From Siphonodentalium dalli (Eukaryota > Mollusca > Scaphopoda > Gadilida > Siphonodentaliidae), in NCBI GenBank assembly GCA_032622095.1, contig CP136063.1, forward strand, positions 26,476,987-26,540,986: a stretch of 64,000 nucleotides of DNA, written 5' to 3'. Shown piece after piece: positions 32,148-43,037 of this stretch. The notes under the pieces are model-generated. The model made no database searches and was not told where the DNA came from. It worked only from the letters and a program-made list of their open reading frames with translations. Each line of letters starts with the position of its first letter. Position 1 is the stretch's first letter. The position numbers and the translations under genes were made by a program.

Positions 32148-33339
32148 TAGTGATGAGCCGATTGTCAAATAGAGCCGTGCGCCGATTGCCGATTATTTGA
32201 GATCACAATCGGCCGATTCAGGTGCCGATTCCGATTATTTCAATAATGTATAGCAGAATATGTTGTATGTGTTATATAATACTTAGAATTAGAAGCTAGC
32301 AACAAACGTAGTAATATGCCAGTGGCCCAGTACACTGTATACATATGTATATGTTTGGGTAAGTAGATAGGTGGGTATGGGCAGACTAGTGATCGAATAC
32401 AGGCAACATACCCATGTATTCTAGGCTATTCCACAACAAATTTTTTGAAAGTTTGATGTAGCCACGTGCATGACGACATGTCCATGGTCCGTTTTTGATA
32501 ACAATTCATCAAACGGCATTTTTCTTTGATCCCAATTCAAAGACATCAAGTCAAAGGAAATGAGCCGACTGAACTAGTTGCAAGTTACACCATGTTCATG
32601 TCAATTTCACAGACACGATTCGATTTCGGCGTGGTCATCATAATAATCATTTGTGGTGACGTCACACGAGGCTGACTGGATGGAATGACATTGTCTTCAA
32701 CTATTTAAAGTCACGTGACATGCACTTTCGGTTTCTATAGTAGTGTTTATACCTGTTACGCTGTATGTACTATATAGATAGCTTTGTTGTACTGCGTATG
32801 CATACATTTTGATTTTTTATAGTTTGACATACATAAATCAAAATGTCTACATGTTGACGAACAATAAAGTTACCTATGGGCGTACATGAGTCCCATGACA
32901 TGTACGTTGTGTACATCACAATGCTAAAGAAATCAATCGACTGAAACGACTGTTCCGGTATGCCAATAATTAATGAATTATTATGCGCAATCACGGCGTC
33001 ATGCTCGCTGCCTCACTCTAACTCAAAGTGTCACATGCTTCCCGGCGACCCCCACTAATATATTGTTCACACATAGACCCAGGTACGGCCGGGGTATTGC
33101 AGAGGGCATGCATGTATATCAAGTTTGTGTTTGGTATCACTTTCAGTTCCCCATGTTTACTGGTCATTTATTCAACAAAACATCGTCATATTTAAAACAG
33201 TTTATTAAAGAAAAACAAGCACTCATTTATTATTTAGACAATCGGAAATCCCGATGTTCAAACCCGAGTACCGATTGTCATCCGATGGGCCACAATCGGC
33301 CGATTCCGATTGTCGTTCCCGATTATCGGCTCATCACTA
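32148..33339. mobile_element. hAT element, 1192 bp, inserted in the lectin array
   Basis: Perfect 8-bp duplication GGAATAAC (32140-32147, 33340-33347). Ends TAGTGATGAGCCGATTGTC and, inverted, TAGTGATGAGCCGATAATC. Subterminal regions repeat CGATTCCGATTAT and ATCGGCCGATT. The 183-bp unit at 33523 contains the empty site GCGGAATAACAATAT. The 132-aa frame 32973-33371 crosses the element end and is not a gene. Confidence 0.93.
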
Positions 33340-33735
33340 GGAATAACAATATAACAAGGTTCGCCGGATGATTGACTAATACACGTATAACTGTGTGCTC
33401 ATGTGGGCAGTTGGTAACATGGGGAGCCTAACAGCGGGACATTGTATAACTCTGTGCTCATCTGGGGTGGAGATTACACGTACAGGGACAACCCATGCAC
33501 ATAGTCCTACCGTTATATCAGCGGAATAACAATATAACAAGGTTCGCCGGATCATTGACTAATACACGTATAAATGTGTGCTCGTGTGGGCGGGTTGGCA
33601 ACATGGGGAGCCGAACAGCGGGACCTCGTATAACTACATGTATGTGGTCATCTGGGGCGGAGATTACACATTCAGGGACATCCCATGCACATACTCCTAC
33701 CGTTATATCTGTGAAATCATAACCGGGTAACTTAA
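33340..33735 (+). repeat. Lectin-exon array continued, ~183-bp units
   Basis: GGAATAACAATATAACAAGG at 33340 and again at 33523 marks two units of 183 bp, shorter than the 299-bp units because a different flank is included. The first of these units has a TAA just after the tryptophan before GEPN. Confidence 0.88.
33563..33730 (+). pseudogene. C-type lectin domain, 3' half exon (last array copy, frame intact)
   Basis: Reads VWAGWQHGEPNSGTSYN, then VVIWGGDYTFRDIPC and YSYRYICEIITG stop at 33728-33730. EPN, WGGDY and the ICE ending are intact. As the only copies with intact frames are the first (30538) and the last (33563), the array probably expanded between two older copies. Preceding Cys again missing (SYNYMY). 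Confidence 0.7.
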
Positions 33736-34326
33736 ACCTTAAACTTAAAATAAAATTAATTAGTGACAATATGAATGACAGCAGCACCGAAGATTGTACT
33801 CCCAGACGAATCTGAATATTAAGAATTTGAAGGGATCAAGCCATACCGCTTTAAGCCGTTAGAAAGATAAGAAAAAAACAAAATCGTGTGCAAGTGACAA
33901 TTATGAATCGACTGATGCCGGCGACGAAGCTAATTCAGAAGAACAAATACCGACTGGGATGTTATTTCCACTCTACTGTTACCAAATAATACTGATACAT
34001 TGATTACTTGGTTGTTTGCGAAGTGACCTGCTTAGGAAAAGCTGTGGTCCATACATGTATATATAAAATTTATGATAGAATTTCATGCTATTCAAACTCA
34101 TAAAAATCAAACATATGAGAATTGCCTTATGTACATATGGCCAAGAGATGATTAATTTATCTCAATATCTAATTGACGAAACTTAGTAACATCTAGATCA
34201 TTCTGTTTGGTTAGATTACAGCTTTCATAAAACATGCATTTCGTTTCAAGTCGATTAATAATGTAGAACAGTCCATGATTTCTATCAAAGTGCTAAAAGT
34301 CTATTAAAGATGGATTATCTCTTTAA
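33731..34326. other. AT-rich DNA, no gene seen
   Basis: No coding or repeat signal that I can support. Confidence 0.45.
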
Positions 34327-34698
34327 CCCTTTACCCAACAGAACGGCCCTGTGCCAATGCATTCTCTTATATATGCGAGTCGACCATAGGTCGCCTCGCA
34401 TATATAAGAGAATGCATTGGCTTAACACATTAAAAATTATAAAATTGTTAAAGAATGTAAGAAAAAATGGTAAAAAGTGTTAAAGATTTTTTTTAGGCCA
34501 ATGCATTCTCTTATATATGCGAGGCGACCTATGGTCGACTCGCATATATAAGAGAATGCATTGGCACAGGGCATAACTGTAACTATCACAATGTGGAGCC
34601 GGTTCCAATGATATCCATATTTGTATGGTTCTATTGAGACAGACCGAAGATATTTTAGGCTGTTGAAGCTTTATTTGGCCGGTTTGTTGGGTAAAGGG
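34327..34698 (+). mobile_element. Complete piggyBac-type MITE, 372 bp, two hairpins
   Basis: TTAA at 34323-34326 and 34699-34702; ends CCCTTTACCCAACAGAACGG and CCGGTTTGTTGGGTAAAGGG. Contains two near-perfect 66-67-bp palindromes (34354-34420, 34497-34563) built from CCAATGCATTCTCTTATATA and TGCGAG.CGACC. Best reference copy in the window. Confidence 0.93.
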
Positions 34699-34780
34699 TT
34701 AAATAACAAATTTTAAATTGTTGCGTAGGTATAAAATAATAGATATGAACTGAAGACCCTGGTCCGGAAAAGTTTCTATC

Positions 34781-35837
34781 TAGGGTCCTGCGAATTGGAT
34801 ATTTTGATCGAATCGAATATCGAATCGAATTCACGAAATCGAATCGAATATCGAATCGAATCATATCTGTGTGTTGCATTCTCAATTAGGTATGTTTTGT
34901 CAACGATTAGATTATTTGTGAAACGTTCTATGAACTACATGCATGAAGTTCCATCAGAACTTATGTGGCGATAAACCGTCGTTTGATATACTATTAACTT
35001 TAATTTATAATTGTCAAGAAAACAAAGCAGATTAAAACGTCCATGCGGCCATCACAACGATTAATATATTACCACTAAACAGATTATCAAACGAAATTTA
35101 TACAGTTTGCATGTACATGCAAAATTGCAAATCGGCATTTGGAAACACCCGTTGTTATAAACTTGAAGACGCAACAACAGTCTCAGTGTAGCCTCTTCAT
35201 GTATTGGTTGATGCTTCTTGAACAGATGATTCCATAGATGGGTCATTGTCCCAGATGCTTGCGATTTATACACCATGCATGTTGCATTCATCACACGTGC
35301 CTGTAGCTTTATCATGTTTAAAATAAACATGAATGATGGACGACATTTTGTCCATTGTAAAAGAAAACTCCGAAACTGAAAGTCAACTTCAAAAGAGAAC
35401 AGTGCCAAAATGCACTTTTCGACACCAGGAACATGTTTTGTTTACATTCTCACCCATATTACATAACGCAGAATCAAATAGACGATGGATAACGCTATCG
35501 GTAGACCAGTCTCATAGCTATTATAATTCACCGCGTCGTCGGTCCATTGGCTATCTGCTAGCTTTTGCTACCATTTTAAAGCTATATAATTCAGACGTCC
35601 TATCATGGCTAATTGTTGGCTATGTACAATAAGAATTATAATGTGCATATATACATAATTTTCTCGAATTAAATGGCACAAACAGCTAAGATCGACATGT
35701 GTACTTGTCCTGAAACAGCCTACTTTTCCATCATAGTATATTTGAAATTTCGAGTTGGCAATTTCGACTCGAATTCTAATCGAATTTGACTTTCGAATTG
35801 AATCTCAAATCGAATATCGAATATTCGCAGGAGCCTA
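34781..35837. mobile_element. hAT element, 1057 bp
   Basis: Ends TAGGGTCCTGCGAATTGGAT and, inverted, TAGGCTCCTGCGAATATTCG. Flanks TTTCTATC and CTTCTATC match in 7 of 8 bases. Subterminal regions repeat CGAATCGAATATCGAAT. No transposase frame (frames of 99-115 aa inside lack family features). Confidence 0.85.
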
Positions 35838-35845
35838 CTTCTATC

Positions 35846-36476
35846 AATTAATATTAATTTTATTTTGAATATTTTATTTGGCCCGTTTATTCGTCTATTT
35901 TCAGAACAGACCATTCGGATGATAACGTATAGCGATATAGAGCACTGGGCTGTTCCTATGTATACGAACCGAACGTCCAAAGTCCCAGATTGATGGTTTG
36001 TATTGTTTTGTTCCATAGTTATAAGCGATAACGAGGATAATTACCGTTTATTTGTCACAAAATTCACAATAAAATTTCTGGTCTCAGTAACCACTACATG
36101 TAACCAGCTACATGTAAACAACCACTTTTTTTTAGACCCGAAAATATTTGAAATAAAATGAATATTAATCGATAGAATTATTTCCGGACAGGAATCTTCG
36201 ATTCAGAACTAATATTTTATACCCCGGTAAGGCGTGACCAATTTAATTACTTGTTTTACGAACACCGCCGATAGCTTTTTCCGCCAAAACCGAATAAAAA
36301 TAATACACTTTTCTTCCCAGAGAAAAAATTACGTTTTCCGGATTTTAGTGATTTCGTTCCGCCTACGAGTTGTGTATTCCGGATTATAACGCTCCGTATT
36401 CCGGCCTTCCGAGTTATGCGTTCCGGTTCTGGTTCCGTGACCTTTTGTTTACATCTGTCAGCGTGCATAACTTCCG
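35846..36476. other. Possible upstream region of the 36505 ORF
   Basis: Single-copy-looking sequence. The part from about 36230 is richer in CpG (CCGCC, TTCCG runs) than the surrounding DNA, as might be expected near a promoter, but no TATA box or initiator can be defended. Confidence 0.3.
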
Positions 36477-36504
36477 TTGTTAGTGAAACATGTCCGAAAT
36501 AGAA

Positions 36505-37022
36505 TGGCGACTGCAGATTACTTCAGCTTAAAAATACTAACAGACACGCAACGGACGCTGAAGCAAAAGCTAGTTCAATTGAGTCTTTCTGATGTAGTAT
36601 CCGTGACATTTAGTGAGGTGGGCGATGACTTTAAAGTGGATAAAATCACGGTTAAAAACGCTAGTGACTCAACTGATGGCCACGAAGTTCAGCCAAACAC
36701 CCCCCTCAATATTGTTTCCCGATTTGGCGCATCATGCATCATTCTCCACGTCTCAAAGCTGTCAGTTGGTGATGGTGTGTCAGTTTCTAAGAAGACTTTG
36801 GATGCATTCGATGTAATGATGTCGGCACGAAGTGACTCTTGTTACCCAGATAAAGTCGAATTCAAAATAAACAGAAGAGATTTTGATCTACACAACGATG
36901 TCATCGAACTGTTCAAACAAAAACACTATTCATTTATACCTGAAAACGTCCACACCATAGGATTTTATCATGGGTTTCAGATATGTCAATTAATACGAGC
37001 ACATATTCTTCTATGGGTCTGA
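36505..37022 (+). CDS. Hypothetical protein, probable first coding exon
   Basis: Not recognised. I prefer the ATG at 36505 (ATAGAATGGCG context, MATADYFSLKIL) over the upstream ATG at 36477. The frame encodes about 150 residues of ordinary, non-repetitive composition: a basic N-terminal helix (TQRTLKQKLVQLSL), alternating beta-like strands (VVSVTFSEVGDDFKVDKI), and an acidic-basic C-terminal part (DKVEFKINRRDFDLHND). The final ~20 residues after VHTIG look like intron read-through. No Cys/His cluster or membrane segment. It is not part of any repeat I can see, which makes it the best candidate for a real host exon in the window, though it may also be a decayed domesticated element. Confidence 0.45.
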
Positions 37023-37495
37023 TATGCAAGTGGTATCTATCAGTGTTTTTACCGTATCCAAACTCATTATCCACCATATAATGTACCCACCAACATGCAT
37101 GTATTGTACAATATGGTAAACATCTTTCAGTAGCAAGTTACTAGCAACTTTCAGAACACCCACAGAACAAAACATATTAATTACCAATTAACTCAGGTCT
37201 TCCCAAGTCACAGTACCACAAGCTAGAAGACATGGATAATTACATGTATATCTGTTTTGTTTTGAGTTATTTCTTATTGAATAAAGTTTGTTTACCTTAT
37301 TCACTACTTATTACATTATTTAGAAGCTATGGGATGTATATCGGTCATTTCTGAATTTTTTTTAGGAATATTATTATTTTTTTTATTCCCTCCTGCATCT
37401 ACATATTTTGTTCCCAGTCGTTCGTAAAACAAGTAATTAAATTGGTCTGGCCTAACTATATAATACATGTTTACAAAGAGATAATCCACCTTTAA

Positions 37496-37717
37496 CCCTT
37501 TGAGTGCCAGGTCCGATTTTTGTATCAACCCATATACCCTGTGCCAATGCATTCTCTTATATATGCCTCGCATAAATAAGAGAATGCATTGGCCTAACAA
37601 TTTTTCATCATTTGTTATTATTTTTTACAATATTTTTACATGTTTTGTTTTTTTTTTGGTCCGATTTTACAGACCGTAAATTAGGGCCGATGAGATCGGC
37701 CCCTGGCACTGAAAGGG
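37496..37717 (+). mobile_element. Related TTAA MITE with one shortened hairpin
   Basis: Ends CCCTTTGAGTGCCAGGTCC and, inverted, CCCTTTCAGTGCCAGGGGCC; TTAA on the left (37492-37495), TTTA on the right. Contains one CCAATGCATTCTCTTATATA palindrome (37540-37594) shared with the 34327 family, so a chimeric or sister family. Confidence 0.75.
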
Positions 37718-37798
37718 TTTAGCTACATTTCTTGCTAATGACCAACTCAGATCTATCAGTTATTATAGTTAATACAGCTTTCTTTTACTGATAAGACT

Positions 37799-38580
37799 CA
37801 GTTATATCTGTCGTCCACAGGCAGATCAAGGGAGGTAACCCCTGATAAGAGATTCAGTTATATGTGTCGTCCACAGGCAAATTAAGGGAGGTAACCCAGC
37901 CTGGTTGTTACTAGCAGACACTCTATACACCTGAATCTATGAGGGGAGGTAACACAGCCTAGTCGTTACAGACTATAGGTTACAAACACCTAATTATTTT
38001 CCACAGGCGACAGTGTTAACTAAACGTCTCGCCGGCCATGGGTTTGGCCTATTTGAACATCAAGTGGTCATCCTCTGCACCAGTATGTGACAACAAACGG
38101 GCCCTTTTCGGTATTTTTTTCAAACGATAATCTTGCATTTCCACAACTACCCCATTTACTGCACAAAAATCAGCAGCATAAAAATACCCAGACCCCTTCC
38201 GTAACTTCTGGACACAACCAGACTCTTCCTGGACATCTAAACATACACAATCGCCATATTTACGTAGGCTATGATTTTCTGTTCCCGATTAGGGATATTT
38301 CCCTCAATGATAATCAACCAATCAGCAGCCAGAATTTTTTTTTATGCCGACTCGAGTTTCCCTACACAAATTCAAGAAGCGTAACTATATAATTAGTTGC
38401 TTGTAACCTGTACACCCGATTCACTGTGAGGGGAGGTAACCCAGCCTATTTGTTACTGATAGACACTGTACACTTGATTCACTGTGAAGGGGAGGTGCTG
38501 GTTGTTACTAGCAGACACTCTATACACCTGAATCATTGAGGGGAGGTAACCAAGTTAGGTTTTCACTAGCCGACACTATA
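37799..38580 (+). repeat. Interspersed ~70-bp repeat with GGGAGGTAACCCAGCC
   Basis: (A/G)GGGAGGTAAC(C)CAGCC, GTTACTAGCAGACACT and CGTCCACAGGCA recur several times here, and in reverse complement at 47459-47553 and 48042-48100. The segment 38034-38395 is a foreign block within it (101-aa frame, not recognised). Confidence 0.75.
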
Positions 38581-38629
38581 CATATCCCTCCGCAGGAGTT
38601 GCAACTATATACTTTGATGTACACCCATC

Positions 38630-38912
38630 ATCGTAACGATGTGCTGACCCATGATTGGGAGGTTAAAAGCTGCCACAGACACACCCACCGATTCATAACG
38701 ACGTGCTGACCCCTGATTGGGAGGTTAAAAGCTGCCATAGACACACCCACCGATCATCGTAACGACTCACAGACCCATGCTTTGAGTCAACAAGTTGCAG
38801 ACCATACAGATGTTACATCTATTGACATGCCTTTCGATAATCATAATGACTCACGGACCCACGCTTTGAGTTAACAAGTTGCCGACCATACAGATGTTAC
38901 ATCTATTGGCAT
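38630..38912 (+). repeat. Two short tandem duplications
   Basis: A ~66-bp unit (TGATTGGGAGGTTAAAAGCT) is present twice at 38630-38760, followed by a ~84-bp unit (GACTCACAGACCCATGCTTT / ACAGATGTTACATCTATTG) twice at 38760-38912. Confidence 0.85.
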
Positions 38913-38921
38913 TTATTAGTA

Positions 38922-39132
38922 CATTAATGCCCTAAATAATCAACTCCTTAACCACATTAGAATTATTGGTAACTTTTCAGGATTTAGTCGGAAATATGAC
39001 TTGTTGCCATTCATCAGAAAGCTCTCAGTGAGAATGTGTGTGAATGGCAACAGGCCATATTTCCGTCTAAATCCTGAAAAGTTACCCATAATTCTGCTTT
39101 TGTTAAGGAGTCAATTATTTAGGACATTACTG
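38922..39132. mobile_element. Palindromic Tc1/mariner-type MITE, copy 1 (diverged)
   Basis: Arms 38922-39020 and 39045-39132 are inverted copies (AACTTTTCAGGATTTAGTCG, GTTGCCATTCA). Ends CATTAATGCCCTAAATAATC against inverted CAGTAATGTCCTAAATAATT, next to TA. Confidence 0.82.
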
Positions 39133-39239
39133 CATGGGAAAACAAATGCTTTCTGTGGCGAGATGTCCTGCCACAAAAACTTTCAGACAAACTGACAGAG
39201 AATACTTAGAGAAAAACTGACGGGGTACACTTTGGACTA

Positions 39240-39453
39240 CAGTAATGCCCTAATTAATTGACTCCTTTAACCACAGCAGAATTATGGGTAACTTTTCAGG
39301 ATTTAGTCGGAAATATGGTTTGTTGCCATTCATCGGAAAGCTCTCGGGGAGAGCTTTCCGATGAATGGCAACAAGCCATATTTCCGACTGAATTCTGAAA
39401 AGTTAACCATAATTCTGCTGTGGTTAAGGAGTCGATTAATTAGGGCATTACTG
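39240..39453. mobile_element. Palindromic Tc1/mariner-type MITE, copy 2 (near-perfect, 214 bp)
   Basis: TA at 39238-39239 and 39454-39455; ends CAGTAATGCCCTAATTAAT. The two halves are almost perfect reverse complements meeting at CTCGGGGAG (about 39342-39352), so the entire element can form one ~100-bp stem. TA duplication and CAGT ends point to Tc1/mariner. Confidence 0.88.
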
Positions 39454-39511
39454 TACCTCAATTAAATCTATCACTTTGTATTCCATCCCAGTGGATACAT
39501 CTTTACAGCAT

Positions 39512-39767
39512 TCAAGCCTTGAAATAGGGTGTCTGTCATTTGCAGAATGAGGTCCCCAGAGGGTGAATTTAGTGATGCTACACCGCATAGCGGGCTAGCA
39601 TCACCAAATTCACCCTCTGGGGACCCCATTCTGCTTTCACCTCGGCAGAATGAGGTTCCCAGAGGATGAATTTGGTAATGCTAGCCCGCTATGCGGGGTA
39701 GCATCACTAAATTCACCCTCTGGGGACCTCATTCTGCAAATGACAGACACCCTATTTCAAGGCTTGA
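39512..39767. mobile_element. Double-palindrome foldback element, copy 1 (256 bp)
   Basis: Outer inverted ends TCAAGCCTTGAAATAGGGTG against 39748-39767. Each half is itself a hairpin with arms GCAGAATGAGGTCCCCAGAG / CTCTGGGGACC and loop CGCATAGCGGG, giving a cruciform-of-hairpins design. Superfamily unknown. Confidence 0.85.
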
Positions 39768-40004
39768 AAGCATTCCTCCAAGTGATGCACACATCTTATG
39801 TTTTCCTTTTAGTGAAAGTTCGCCTCATGACTTCATTACACAGATTAAAACATTACCCCTGGCAAATTGAATCATTACACAAATTGAAACTATGTAATTA
39901 AACAACTAATATTGTGATTATTATTCATTCGCAGATATTCTTCCTAAAACTACCACGTTGTAGTCTGTGGATCCACATATGTAGACAGGGCTTCCAGTGT
40001 CAAT

Positions 40005-40700
40005 GTAAACAGATCGGCAGGAAAAAAACTGGTCGAAAATTTGGCAGACAAAATAGAAAATCAAATTCTATCGGATGACAATACGAAAGCCAACTTGATC
40101 CAAGCCATTGTGACGAATGATGAATTTATTAAAGCAGTAGAAGATTGTTAAAATGATAGTTCTATAACACAACGGTTAAGTGACTTAGACAATGAAGTGT
40201 GTAAGTTGAGGGTAGACAACTTGGAAGCTGAAAGACGAGGTTAATAACCTAGAGCAATACAGCAGAAGGAACTGCTTGTTAATTCATGGAGTGCCTGAAA
40301 AGGAAAATGGAAACACCAACAAAATAGCCTTCGACATCTTTCATGACGCCCTCAAAGTTCCGATAGAACCCAATGAAATCGGGAGAACACAGGTTTGCTA
40401 AGCAAAATAGAGCGATTGACCAGACATGATGTAAAACATGATCTGTTCATGTCTGAGAGGAAACTTAAGAACTGTACCCTGTATGGTGCGATCAAGTTAG
40501 CGATCACAGAAAGCTTAACTGGACGGAATATGGAACTGTTAAAATCAGTTAAACTCACACGATAGTGTACAAAATAAATGGACACTGGATGGCAAGATCA
40601 TTGCACTATTGAAAAGTGGCACCAAAATCCATGTGAAGGACATTGTCGACGAAATATTCTCTTCCAATACTTCAGTGATGACGGACATTCCAGTTTCCAG
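40005..40700 (+). pseudogene. L1-like LINE ORF1 pseudogene
   Basis: Frame-shifted coding text typical of L1/Tx1-type ORF1 proteins. About 40020-40150: coiled-coil-like KLVENLADKIENQIL. About 40250-40400: LEQYSRRNCLLIHGVPE and PIEPNEIGRT, the start of the RNA-binding (RRM) domain. About 40400-40560: ERLTRHDVKHDLFMSERKLK and ITESLTGRNMELLK, the C-terminal domain. About 40570-40640, shifted: KWTLDGKIIALLK. At least three stops or shifts. The 93-aa frame at 40578-40859 is an alternative frame of this and its flank. Confidence 0.8.
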
Positions 40701-40901
40701 TTGAAGGGAAGAAAGCATTCATGCTGTGATTTATGTGCGGTATCTTATGATTGTAGGTTATGTCGTGATGAAATGAATGAGATTGAGCAACGACTGCTGG
40801 TACTTTCTGGAGAATCTGACGACTCTCACTCTGCAGAGGACTCTAACGAAAGTGACTAATCATACCTGGTAATGAATAATGAGTACCTGCATTCTATGGA
40901 A

Positions 40902-41172
40902 GCCTCGAAATAAGGTACCCGTCATTTGCAGAGTGAGGTCCTCAGATGGTGAATTTAGTGATACTACCTCGCAATGTGGGCTACCATCACCGAATTTACC
41001 CTCTGGGAACCACATTCCGTTTTGGTCTTTACATGTATCAACCATGGAGAATTAGGTTCAAAATGATATCCACATGGGGTTAATTTTGGTGATGCTAACC
41101 CACTTTGCAGGGTTGGCATCTAAATTCACCTTCTGGGGACCTCACTCTGCAAATGGCAAACAACTTATTTTG
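40902..41172. mobile_element. Double-palindrome foldback element, copy 2 (diverged)
   Basis: Shares with 39512-39767 the text GTCATTTGCAGAGTGAGGTC, GGTGAATTTAGTGAT and, inverted, CACCTTCTGGGGACCTCA. The central segment (41020-41060) differs, where one inner hairpin is eroded. Confidence 0.75.
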
Positions 41173-41606
41173 GGACTTTATTCTGTGTACATATATATGA
41201 GTATAGGCCTACATGTGTATGGGCTCAAACAGTGAGCTGTTTGTGTTGGAATAAAAAGTCACTGAAAGCAACAGTTTCAACTTTACAACCTGTTTTTGTT
41301 ATGTGTATCCCTTCAAATGAATAACCACATAATACACACAAGTGCATACGTTAAATAAATGTTTAATTCGTGAAGACATCAATTTTACAGGTGTCGCCAT
41401 GGACTCCATGATTATGCGGAAGTATTTACGACTTTCGTAACATACTTTCGTTTCTTGGCACCAAAATGATTGACGTGCATAAATTAGTCTATTTTGAGAG
41501 TCGCTATCCAGGATAATAACGTCACTCGCTCTGTTCAACAAATTGGAAACAAAGCATGCGATGCAACAGCTTATTTCGTGCTGGAGCCGTCCAATAAAAC
41601 AACAAA
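41173..41606. other. Intergenic DNA, no gene seen
   Basis: No supported feature; minus frame 41299-41625 shows no domain. Confidence 0.4.
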
Positions 41607-41610
41607 TTAA

Positions 41611-42179
41611 CCCCTCTGATGCCATTTCTGCTTCTCGTTGTAGAACCGAAAATTACCATTTTCGACCTATTTTTGGGCCCAATGATGCCCCTTTCATGAA
41701 TGCGAGGCCATATTTGTCAGTGCTCAACAACCTACATGTAGATGAACGCCCGGGCAGATTTGTCTGGTTTGGGCACGACATGAGTAAAGCGCGACATCAG
41801 TATGGACCATACCCTAAAATATGATGCAAAATCAGACCAGATTCGGGTCAAAGTTGAACTGCCCCTGTTAGATGACAGGTCGACAAAAAAGCCTACCCTG
41901 GAAGTTTGCAGAAAAGGTTCGACTATCCAACGCACACAGATTTCCGCCAATAAATATATTCTTGTGAAGGGACAATTTTGGTTTTCTGTCGATTTTTTTT
42001 AATGTGTAGGTGTGCCCAATGTGAATCCTAAGTGCACCCAATTCGTCTAGCGAATCATATGACATTTTCTGGAAGTGGTATCTACAAGCAATCAGATCGA
42101 CAACCTGTATGTACATAGTCATTGTTTACTTTGCCAATATTCAGCTAAAATGAAAAAAAATGGGTAGCGACAGAAAGGG
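41611..42179. mobile_element. Possible TTAA-flanked piggyBac-type element, 569 bp
   Basis: TTAA at 41607-41610 and 42180-42183. Left end CCCCTCTGATGCC, right end inverted CCCTTTCTGTCGC. Similarity between the ends is limited to about 8 positions, so this is tentative. Frames inside (for example NPSDAISASRCR on the plus strand) are not recognised. Confidence 0.4.
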
Positions 42180-42183
42180 TTAA

Positions 42184-43034
42184 TAATGTAAGAACACAGA
42201 CATGTTTCGAATCAAATTTATTTATTTTGACGTGGGTATATAAATGGACGCAATTTAATATCGTTTGGGCAACTTTTTTGTCTTTCCAATGGCCACTATA
42301 GGTTACAATACACCAAATACAAATTAGTAGAGTGATTTCCCCTGGGACCCCCCAAGCTAGGATCGGCATAAAAAAAATTCTGGTAGCTGAATGGTCAATG
42401 ATACATGGATGAAAAGTGCATGAAAAAATGCACAAAAGTGTTTCTCATCGAGAAACATCAAATATAGCCACATGGTAAACGGTTATGGCTGTGCAAATGG
42501 CGAATAATTTATGGGAGGTGTTTTTTTCTATGTCATTTTTTTCTCAATTTTAAGTGTAGTGTGACATTTGTCAAGCTGCAGTGTGATCCAGCAAGTTTAC
42601 CAGTACTTTTGGGCACATTTCCGTGTCTAAAAGGACGTTCTTTAATTTTAAATACTTGTGTAGGGTCAAAGCTTTCCTGTGAATACAGGCCAGCGGGATT
42701 TGTTAACACTGAGGCCTATGTAAATCATTTGGTGTATTGTAACCTTTAATGCAGATAATAAATTTTGGATGATAAAAAATTGACCCAGTATCTAGAGCCA
42801 CTGTTTCGCAGAAAACGATCTACTGTCTATGGGTGGGGTCAAGGTCATTTGCACTGAATTTTTTCATCAGTCCAGAACACCTAAAATTACACAAATTCAT
42901 ATCCCACCTTGTCTCAATATACATACCACATGAACGGTGCCAGAAACCACTAGCACTTTATATCTATAAATTCAACCCTCCTGATCATTCAAAACTGTCG
43001 AGTTACCTAAATTTATAGACCGGTGTTGTAGACA
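42184..43034. other. AT-rich DNA, no gene seen
   Basis: Several short frames of 60-96 aa, none with recognisable features. Confidence 0.4.
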
Positions 43035-43037
43035 TAA

